From Bradyrhizobiaceae bacterium (GTDB lineage Bacteria; Pseudomonadota; Alphaproteobacteria; Rhizobiales; Hyphomicrobiaceae): a stretch of 5,897 nucleotides of DNA. The DNA lies in contig CANJPN010000413.1 of the NCBI GenBank assembly GCA_947475855.1, forward strand, positions 1-5,897, written 5' to 3'. Below, in pieces: positions 1-5,004 of the stretch. Each line of letters starts with the position of its first letter. Position 1 is the stretch's first letter. Under the pieces are notes generated by a model, which was not told the DNA's origin, ran no database searches, and saw only the letters and a program-made list of their open reading frames with translations. Made by a program: the position numbers and the translations under genes.

Positions 1-400
1 AGATAGGGGCGATCTCCGCGCGGGCGGAGGAACCGTCAAGCGCAACCCCAGGCCGAAGCACCCAAGGGGGCGATCTCCGCGCGGGCGGAGGAACCTCGAT
101 CGTTGCGCGAAGTGCTGCGGCCTCATCGGGGCGATCTCCGCGCGGGCGGAGGAACCGACATCGTGACGAGAGCCCTTGGCGAACTCATGGGGCGATCTCC
201 GCGCGGGCGGAGGAACCTGCCAGGCCAACAGATGGGCCAATATGAGCGCGGGGCGATCTCCGCGCGGGCGGAGGAACCTCAACGGCCGATGCGTGATCTG
301 GGGCGATGCGGGGGCGATCTCCGCGCGGGCGGAGGAACCCTTTCGCCACGCGGCACAACGTGATCGATTTCGGGGCGATCTCCGCGCGGGCGGAGGAACC
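1..400 (-). CRISPR. Type I-E CRISPR array, leader-proximal end (7 repeats, 6 full spacers)
   Basis: Seven identical 29-bp repeats lie at 6-34, 67-95, 128-156, 189-217, 250-278, 311-339 and 372-400. They are separated by six unique spacers of exactly 32 bp, giving a 61-bp period. Bases 1-5 are the end of a seventh spacer, so the array continues off the left edge. Read on the minus strand, the repeat starts GGTTCC, forms a 6-bp stem CTCCGC/GCGGAG around loop CCGC, and ends in the 8-nt tail ATCGCCCC. This places the Cas6e cut after G21, as in E. coli, so transcription is right to left. The leader side is at 400, next to cas2, and the spacer at 340-371 would be the newest. All repeats are perfect, as expected near the leader of a maintained array. 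No spacer matches the rest of the window by eye. Confidence 0.98.
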
Positions 401-403
401 CCT

Positions 404-417
404 GCCACGTAAGTGGC
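404..417. repeat. Inverted repeat at leader-repeat junction (GCCAC-N4-GTGGC)
   Basis: The arms GCCAC (404-408) and GTGGC (413-417) flank a 4-base centre and end 3 bp from the first repeat. Two further short inverted pairs lie in the same 48 bp: AAGTG (411-415) with CACTT (429-433), and CTTTG (421-425) with CAAAG (436-440). The first pair sits where integrase or host factor contacts at the leader end would be expected. It could also fold as a weak hairpin in RNA. Confidence 0.5.
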
Positions 418-432
418 TGACTTTGCTTCACT

Positions 433-438
433 TGTCAA
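433..438 (-). promoter_or_regulatory. Possible -35 box TTGACA of the array promoter
   Basis: A perfect TTGACA lies on the minus strand, 32 bp upstream of the first repeat. With normal spacing, transcription would start at about position 402, almost at the first repeat. The expected -10 position has no convincing TATAAT-like hexamer, so this is only a candidate. Confidence 0.35.
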
Positions 439-448
439 AGAACGGGTT

Positions 449-754
449 TCAAGTCGAGCAGACGAGGCGGCGAACCAAAAGCGAACCCTCGTGCTCGACC
501 AGGTCTTTCGGTGGTTCGCCGAGCGTCAGCACGCGCAAGCCACCCGGTGCGGACTTGTCCCGCCACGCCATCAGGACGCTGCCCTGCCGAAGCGTGTCAT
601 GCCAACCGCCAACGACTTCCCATACGCGCTCCCGCACGGCCTTGCTCATGCGCGGACTCGCATAGGTACCCGGCGACAGTTCCAGCATCACCGAGCCGAG
701 GAAGCCGCGATAGCGCATCTCGACGTCGCGGGTAACGACGATGCAGAGCGGCAT
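449..754 (-). CDS. cas2: Cas2, type I-E (Cse-type) adaptation protein
   Basis: A 101-residue protein of the I-E Cas2 family (E. coli YgbF/CasF type, 94 aa). Cas2 forms the central dimer of the Cas1-Cas2 integrase, which measures and inserts prespacers. Visible family features are the first beta strand PLCIVVT (2-8), the R-x-R-G segment RYRGFLGSVMLEL (14-26), GTYAS (29-33), the helix with RERVWEVV and the strand GSVLMAWR. Family proteins usually have E/N-N-V-P-P after the first strand. Here it is VTRDVEM, so an Arg sits where E. coli has Glu9, with Asp10 next to it. The ATG at 754-752 follows cas1 by 3 bp and has a GGAGG site 7 nt upstream. The stop TGA (451-449) abuts the leader. Identification is firm from sequence and position between cas1 and the array. 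Confidence 0.96.
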   Translation of the reverse strand: MPLCIVVTRDVEMRYRGFLGSVMLELSPGTYASPRMSKAVRERVWEVVGGWHDTLRQGSVLMAWRDKSAPGGLRVLTLGEPPKDLVEHEGSLLVRRLVCST

Positions 755-757
755 GGG

Positions 758-1723
758 TTAGCCTCCACCACCGCCGGCCGCAGCATCGGGCTGCTCAATC
801 TCGCCAATCTCGGGAACTGCCGTCTCATCAATTGGCGACGCCGGCAAACTCGCCTGCCCAAGCGCGGGCTGATCGAACAATTCTTTGATCCGGTCGATCA
901 GTCCGGCGATCACCTGCTCACGATTGAACACTTCGGCGGCGCGGGTACGCACGAGCCGCTCCAAATTCTCAGACGGGTTCTTTACAACTTGTTTCGCTGC
1001 GCCGAACGCGATCGGTAGCAGCACGTCGTGGCGCACCAGATCGGCGACGTCGAGCACGAATGACTGCCCGCTATCCTCGTGCACAAAGCCGAGCTGCGGG
1101 ATCGTTGCGGTCGCGGCCACGGCGATAGCTGCGGCCGCCTCGACTGCGCTGGCCGTGTGGTTGATGGCTTGATTGGGTATGTCAGTGGCGTTGGGATTGG
1201 AGCGATCGTAGCGCCGCCCTTGCCACGGTATGCCGAAGCGCTGGGCGGTCAGCTCGTAGGCGCGCTTGATGCGTGCGCCTTCCATGCCGCGCAGCATGTC
1301 GATGGTGCGGGCCTTGACCTCCTCGCCGAAGCGCATGGAGTACATGCGGCGAGCCACTGCGATCCGCTCTTTCGGTGCGGCCCAGAACTCCGCTTGCCGT
1401 CGGGCGAGCGCCGAGCTGTCCGGGAGCAGCGGTGGAGCTGTGTAGAACCGCACGCCCCCCGCGCCGATCGCGGCGAGCGCACACCCATGGGCCGCCAAGA
1501 TGCGAAGCGCATCATGTGTCACGCTCGTGCCGGGGCCCAAGAGCACGATCGACAGCGACTGGTGCGGCACCTGATAGTCGCCCGCCGCGAGTACGCCGCC
1601 GGCCGTCACGAACCGCAAGCATCCGTCCTCGACCTCCAGCCGGCCGCGATCGAGCCAGATCAGCCCATGGCGGTCCGCGTGGGGCACGCGAGCCTTTTCG
1701 AGGCCGAGGCGGCCAATCAGCAT
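758..1723 (-). CDS. cas1: Cas1, type I-E CRISPR integrase
   Basis: A 321-residue Cas1 of the I-E branch (E. coli 305 aa), the catalytic subunit that inserts spacers at the leader-repeat junction. The metal-binding residues are all present: Glu148 (in RGMEGARIKRAY), His215 (LGFVHEDSG), and Asp225 and Asp228 (SFVLDVADLV). Spacings of 67, 10 and 3 residues equal those of E. coli E141, H208, D218 and D221, so the enzyme looks intact. The N-terminus carries the usual LGLEKARVPHADRHGLIWL beta domain. The C-terminal 35 or so residues (from about 287) are Pro-, Ala- and Glu-rich, end in five glycines and look disordered. The ATG at 1723 is 5 bp after the cas6e stop, with GGAGG 9 nt upstream. It is translated just before cas2, its complex partner. 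Confidence 0.98.
   Translation of the reverse strand: MLIGRLGLEKARVPHADRHGLIWLDRGRLEVEDGCLRFVTAGGVLAAGDYQVPHQSLSIVLLGPGTSVTHDALRILAAHGCALAAIGAGGVRFYTAPPLLPDSSALARRQAEFWAAPKERIAVARRMYSMRFGEEVKARTIDMLRGMEGARIKRAYELTAQRFGIPWQGRRYDRSNPNATDIPNQAINHTASAVEAAAAIAVAATATIPQLGFVHEDSGQSFVLDVADLVRHDVLLPIAFGAAKQVVKNPSENLERLVRTRAAEVFNREQVIAGLIDRIKELFDQPALGQASLPASPIDETAVPEIGEIEQPDAAAGGGGG
762..766 (-). promoter_or_regulatory. Ribosome binding site of cas2 inside the cas1 3' end
   Basis: GGAGG on the minus strand lies 7 nt before the cas2 ATG and within the last glycine codons of cas1 (GGT GGA GGC TAA). It fixes the cas2 start and implies translational coupling with cas1. Confidence 0.8.
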
Positions 1724-1728
1724 GGGCG

Positions 1729-2490
1729 TCAGCCTCCGCCGCCGGGTTTGAGGAGGAGCATGCCGAACCCGAAGGCGCGATGCCGACCGATACCGCGCGT
1801 GAGCAACTCACGAAACGCCTGGGGCTCGCTGACCTTCAGCATTCCCGTGAACACGACATCGGGTGCGCCACCGCCGCTCCCACCGACTGCCACCAGTTCG
1901 CGCTCGCGATTGCGACGTGAGACACGGCTGCGGCTCCGCGCGAGGACGCACGCGGACACCAAGCTCGCACCACCAGCAGCGAGACGTTGGTCAAGCCAAT
2001 CGCGATAGACATCGTCGCGGACGAGGTCATTGCGCTCACCACGCGGCCCGGCTTTCTCGATGGCAACCAGGAATGCGTCGCGCTCGCGCGAGCGAGTGCG
2101 GTCGCCGTCTCGATCCTGTCGCACCATCGGCCTGACCCGTACCTCGAAGCCCAGCTCCAGGCCGACGGGATAAGCGTCCGGCATGTGCTTGACGGCGAGG
2201 CGATCGAGGCCGAGCGCAGCAACGACATCCGGCGCTGCGAACTGAGACACGTGCGTGCGCAAGCTCGCCTCGTCGGCGCTCGTGTAGCCGAGAAGCTGCG
2301 AGGGGCGGTTAGGTCGTTGGAGGAGGCGGAAAGGTTTCGGGGCCAGTGCGCCGAACGACGCGGCCAACAGGGCGTGCCAGACGTATCCGTCATCTTCGCC
2401 AGGACGGTCGAGGCCCTCGGCAGCGCTCCAGCGCGCCACGCGTGCAGGCTCGGGCTCCAGGTGCAGCATGAAATGCGGCGTGCTGCTCAT
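1729..2490 (-). CDS. cas6e: Cas6e (CasE/Cse3), crRNA-processing endoribonuclease
   Basis: A 253-residue Cas6e, the RAMP nuclease that cuts each repeat at the base of its hairpin and stays on the crRNA 3' end in Cascade. The probable catalytic pair is Tyr36-x-x-His39 (DDGYVWHALLAASFG), matching the Y-x-x-H of E. coli (His20) and T. thermophilus (Tyr23/His26). The C-terminal glycine-rich motif GIGRHRAFGFGMLLL (233-247) is typical of the family. It is about 40-55 residues longer than those two homologues. The extra length includes a start near MSSTPHF and two charged Arg-rich stretches (about 120-138 and 184-198), the second followed by GGSGGG. The ATG at 2490 overlaps the cas5e TGA (ATGA) and has the strongest Shine-Dalgarno site in the window. 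The open frame runs further upstream inside cas5e, but that extension lacks family features. The tail is PGGGG. Confidence 0.95.
   Translation of the reverse strand: MSSTPHFMLHLEPEPARVARWSAAEGLDRPGEDDGYVWHALLAASFGALAPKPFRLLQRPNRPSQLLGYTSADEASLRTHVSQFAAPDVVAALGLDRLAVKHMPDAYPVGLELGFEVRVRPMVRQDRDGDRTRSRERDAFLVAIEKAGPRGERNDLVRDDVYRDWLDQRLAAGGASLVSACVLARSRSRVSRRNRERELVAVGGSGGGAPDVVFTGMLKVSEPQAFRELLTRGIGRHRAFGFGMLLLKPGGGG
1733..1737 (-). promoter_or_regulatory. Ribosome binding site of cas1 inside the cas6e 3' end
   Basis: GGAGG on the minus strand lies 9 nt before the cas1 ATG and within the final glycine codons of cas6e (GGC GGC GGA GGC TGA). It is built the same way as the cas1/cas2 junction. 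Confidence 0.8.
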
Positions 2491-3239
2491 GAAATCACCT
2501 CCGTCATGCTTTCGGGGCGCTGGAACTGCGTGCGCTCGATATGCAAGAGACACAGCTCGCTTTCGCCCGCATGGACGCCGGAAATCCAGTTGCGCTGGTC
2601 CGCGACGCGAATGGGGCGTGAACCGTAGGGGGCAGCCATATCGCGTGCGGGAATGATCAGCCTGACCACCTTCGCGTTGCCGGACGATTCTGCCAGTGGC
2701 CAGCGCTTCAGTGCGTCGAGCGTGGTCGCAGCATCGATCCGGCCGGCCTTGATCGGCGTCGACGGCAGGCATGGCTTGCGGCCGATGAACAGCGGTCGTG
2801 CCGGCATTTCCAGCGCAGCTTCGATGGCGTCGAGGTCGGGGGCATCGGCGGCTGGCTCCAGCCGCATGGCGACGTTAACGAGCGCATCGGCCCGGTAAAA
2901 TCGTTCTCTGATATGAGGCGAGTTATAGGCGTTCGCACCCCCGGCTCGACCTTCCGGGCGTCCGCGCGTCGTCCACCCCTCGTCCGACTTCGCGAGTTGT
3001 GCCGTCTGGAAGTCGCGCAACTCCGTGCCGGGTCGGTCAAGCCGGGCGCCCATGACAAGGCGCTCCTGAAGGGTCTGGTGGCGTTCCCGCTCGCCACGGC
3101 GCCAGCCGAGCGCATTGGCGATGAGCCCGGTGACCGCCGACAGGATCGGCAGATCGCGCGTCGGCCCTGTTGCATCGATCATTGTGTCGCCGAATGACAT
3201 CAGCGGTGCTTCGAGTTGCAGAATGAGATGATCGGGCAT
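2487..3239 (-). CDS. cas5e: Cas5e (CasD), Cascade subunit binding the crRNA 5' handle
   Basis: A 250-residue RAMP protein of the Cas5e family (E. coli CasD about 224 aa). In Cascade it caps the 5' end of the crRNA, holds the 8-nt handle and contacts Cse1 and the last Cas7. Family features are the first strand HLILQLEAPLMSFG (4-17), the segment GPTRDLPILSAVTGLIANALGW (25-46) with the P-x-S-x-V-x-G-L-I core, FYRADALVNVAMRL (114-127), and RPLFIGRKPCLPSTPI (148-163), matching the usual GRK-x-C-x-P-S-x-P motif. The start is the ATG at 3239, 4 bp after the cas7e stop. Its Shine-Dalgarno site is weak (GGTG at 3250-3247), so translation probably depends on coupling with cas7e. A 17-codon upstream extension inside cas7e was not chosen. 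The stop overlaps the cas6e start. Confidence 0.95.
   Translation of the reverse strand: MPDHLILQLEAPLMSFGDTMIDATGPTRDLPILSAVTGLIANALGWRRGERERHQTLQERLVMGARLDRPGTELRDFQTAQLAKSDEGWTTRGRPEGRAGGANAYNSPHIRERFYRADALVNVAMRLEPAADAPDLDAIEAALEMPARPLFIGRKPCLPSTPIKAGRIDAATTLDALKRWPLAESSGNAKVVRLIIPARDMAAPYGSRPIRVADQRNWISGVHAGESELCLLHIERTQFQRPESMTEVIS
2495..2502 (-). promoter_or_regulatory. Strong ribosome binding site of cas6e
   Basis: GGAGGTGA on the minus strand, an eight-base match to the anti-Shine-Dalgarno sequence, has its GGAGG core 7 nt before the ATG at 2490. It lies in the last codons of cas5e and decides the cas6e start against the longer open frame. It is stronger than the sites of the other Cascade genes here, so Cas6e may be translated at a higher rate. 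Confidence 0.85.
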
Positions 3240-3243
3240 GGCG

Positions 3244-4401
3244 TCACACCGCCGACTTCGTGGTGGCAGGCCACGCTGCAACGGTGTCACGCGCCCACGC
3301 CGCCAATGCGTCGAGGTTGACGGCCGACGATCCGGGAATGCTGGTGGTATCGATCGACGTGTGGTGCCGAGCGGCGCTCACGCCATAGGCAGCATCGACC
3401 TTGCCGACATAGTCGGCGAGCCTATCGGTTGCCGCATTGATGCGGGCATCGACGGGCTTGCGGAACGCGTTGGCCAGCGTGCGCGGCTGCCGGTTGTCAG
3501 CTTCGACGAGGGTAAGGTCGGCCCACGCGTACGGCGCAGTCGATCCCTTCTTGGCGCCGGGCGATACGGTGGCGATGAGATGCACGAGATGCTCGGCGAC
3601 CTTGCCGGCCAACGCCGGGTCGGCGCCGACATTGGCCACCAGCAACGGCACATCGATGACGACGTAGCCGTAGAACAGTCCGGCCGTAAGCTCGGTGTCG
3701 AACAGGCCGGCCGTCCCGGTCTCGCCGGCGGCCTGTGTGAGGTCGTCGACGACGGTGAAGTAATCGCTCTCTGTCTCCTCCTTGTGCACCGTGAAGGCGT
3801 GGGCGACGTGGATCGCGGCATTGGTGTTCGCGTCCGGATCGGATGTCACCATGCGCCCGAACAGCGCCGCTTCGAGGCCGGCCTCCATTACACCGCGCTT
3901 GCGCAACGCGGACAGATTGGCCTTCTGCGACTTGAACAGCTCGGTCACGGCGGCATCGGCTGCTTTGGCATCCTTGGCGGCGAGCGCAATCGCGCGCGCT
4001 TCGCTGAGCAGCGAGTCGATCTCGGGCTCACCAACCAACAGTGCCTGCCGCGACGACCTGTCTTTCGCAGCATTCTTGCCATAGAGGTTGACGGCGAATG
4101 CATCGGATACTGCCTTGCGCACCTCGGGGGAGCCGACCCCTTCGGCTTCGAGCGGCGCGAGAAGGCGTCTCTCCGGGACCTCTCGCGAACGAACGGCCAT
4201 CGGCTCCCCGATGTTCTTGAGAGCCCAAAGGTCCTCGACGGTGCGCCAGTGTCGCTTGAGACATTGCGAGGAGATGCGTGTCCGCGTTGCGTCGCCGAAC
4301 GGCAGACGTTTGGCCAAGCCGCTGTCGTCGCGATTGAGCAACGTGGCTGGGTAGGACGACAGCGTGTGGATTTGCAGGAAACGTGCAGCGCTTGCGGTCA
4401 T
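3244..4401 (-). CDS. cas7e: Cas7e (CasC/Cse4), Cascade backbone subunit
   Basis: A 385-residue Cas7e. In type I-E, six copies form the helical backbone that holds the spacer part of the crRNA. The N-terminal signature is very clear: FLQIHTLSSYPATLLNRDD (8-26), then AKRLPFGDATRTRISSQCLKRHW (30-52). The central AALFGRMVTSDPDANTNAAIHVAHAFTVH (178-206) and the later GSTAPYAWADLTLVEADNRQPRTLANAFRKPV (286-317) are the other conserved blocks. Length is near the usual 350-390. The ATG at 4401 has a modest GGGGA site 8 nt upstream and lies 24 bp after cse2, the largest gap in the cluster. No promoter was recognised there. Because Cas7e is needed in six copies, its translation would be expected to be high, yet its Shine-Dalgarno site is only moderate. 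Confidence 0.98.
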   Translation of the reverse strand: MTASAARFLQIHTLSSYPATLLNRDDSGLAKRLPFGDATRTRISSQCLKRHWRTVEDLWALKNIGEPMAVRSREVPERRLLAPLEAEGVGSPEVRKAVSDAFAVNLYGKNAAKDRSSRQALLVGEPEIDSLLSEARAIALAAKDAKAADAAVTELFKSQKANLSALRKRGVMEAGLEAALFGRMVTSDPDANTNAAIHVAHAFTVHKEETESDYFTVVDDLTQAAGETGTAGLFDTELTAGLFYGYVVIDVPLLVANVGADPALAGKVAEHLVHLIATVSPGAKKGSTAPYAWADLTLVEADNRQPRTLANAFRKPVDARINAATDRLADYVGKVDAAYGVSAARHHTSIDTTSIPGSSAVNLDALAAWARDTVAAWPATTKSAV

Positions 4402-4425
4402 GTCTAGAATCCCCGTCGTCGTCGC

Positions 4426-5004
4426 TCAGTCTTCGGAAGCTGTACTGGTTTCGTACGCGGCCCGCTGATACTCGGCCGCGATCCGCAGGCGTATGCGCTC
4501 GGTCGCCAGTTCGTAGCTCGGCATGCCGTCGAGCAGAATGAGCGTCGCCAATTCCATGTAGGGCAGCGCCGCGACCTCCGGCGCTTGCACAAGCCTTCGG
4601 GCTGTGCGGCGCGCCACGTCGATCAGCGTCGAGCCACGCGCGTTGAGCAGGGCCAACAACCGTTGACCGCTGACCCCGGCGTCCTGCAGGCACTTACCGA
4701 GACCGCCTTGCCGGAGCGCATCCGGCTTGAGCGCCATGAATTTCATGATGGCAGCATAGCGGCGGATGCGCTCCGGACCGGCCATCAACTCGTCCGGAGC
4801 GGCTCGCCCGATGATACGGAAGAGCGCGGGCTCAGTCGGGTGATTGGGATCGATCCGGCGCAGCGCGGCCAGATCGCCGCGCGCCTCCATCTTCTCAAGG
4901 CGGGCGATCTCGCGCGCGAGGCCCATGAGCGCTTTCCGATACCATTGCTCACTACTGGCCGTTGCCTCGGCCACCCCATTCGCTTCCGTGATCGGCTCGC
5001 TCAT
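4426..5004 (-). CDS. cse2: Cse2 (CasB/Cas11e), Cascade small subunit
   Basis: A 192-residue, mostly helical protein of the Cse2/CasB family (E. coli 160 aa). Two copies lie along the Cascade belly and steady the R-loop and the displaced strand. Recognisable blocks are GDLAALRRIDPNHPTEPALFRII (43-65), GLGKCLQDAGVSGQRLLALL (101-120, the usual R-x-x-x-L-L region), and RRTARRLVQAPEVAALPYMELATLI (132-156). The Arg-rich helices fit nucleic-acid binding. The first 20 residues are polar and probably disordered, and the end is acidic (STASED). The ATG at 5004 overlaps the cse1 TGA by 4 bp, with GAGG 9 nt upstream. Its message also holds a repeat-like hairpin near codons 27-34 (see findings). Confidence 0.93.
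   Translation of the reverse strand: MSEPITEANGVAEATASSEQWYRKALMGLAREIARLEKMEARGDLAALRRIDPNHPTEPALFRIIGRAAPDELMAGPERIRRYAAIMKFMALKPDALRQGGLGKCLQDAGVSGQRLLALLNARGSTLIDVARRTARRLVQAPEVAALPYMELATLILLDGMPSYELATERIRLRIAAEYQRAAYETSTASED

Larger units (their letters stand above)
401..448 (-). promoter_or_regulatory. CRISPR leader (short), between cas2 and first repeat
   Basis: Only 48 bp separate the cas2 stop codon from the leader-proximal repeat. In I-E systems this is where the array promoter and the Cas1-Cas2 integration signal sit. It is more AT-rich than its surroundings. Read on the minus strand it holds a perfect TTGACA at 438-433, but no good -10 at 16-18 bp spacing (the candidate CACTTA at 415-410 is poor). 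No IHF-like WATCAANNNNTTR match was seen. The functional leader may extend into the 3' end of cas2, or the array may be transcribed by read-through from the cas operon. Position and array polarity support the leader call. Its exact extent is inferred. Confidence 0.75.

Noticed and set aside
401..448. Rho-independent terminator between cas2 and the array
   Set aside because: The only hairpin has a 5-bp stem and no following T run, so read-through into the array is more likely.
103..665. Plus-strand open frames running through the CRISPR repeats (repeated GDLRAGGGT or GAISARAEEP units)
   Set aside because: The repeating peptides are only the 29-bp DNA repeats read in frame. Array structure explains them.
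1079..2008. 309-codon plus-strand open frame opposite cas1 and the end of cas6e
   Set aside because: Low-complexity Arg/Ala/Pro-rich translation across two well-supported genes. It is a GC-rich shadow frame.
2491..2772. Upstream extension of cas6e to a start inside cas5e
   Set aside because: The start at 2490 has a strong GGAGGTGA site and an ATGA overlap. The extension has no Cas6e-like sequence.
3238..4407. 389-codon plus-strand open frame exactly opposite cas7e
   Set aside because: Its codon boundaries coincide with those of cas7e, so its stops would need TTA, CTA or TCA codons in cas7e, which are rare in GC-rich genes. No family resemblance was seen, while cas7e is unmistakable.
4028..4693. 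Minus-strand frame spanning the cse2/cas7e junction
   Set aside because: It overlaps two recognised genes in another frame and has no recognisable domain.
4868..4887. GC-rich segment with ATCGCC resembling the repeat on the opposite strand
   Set aside because: The match is short and in the wrong orientation for the cse2 transcript. Likely chance.
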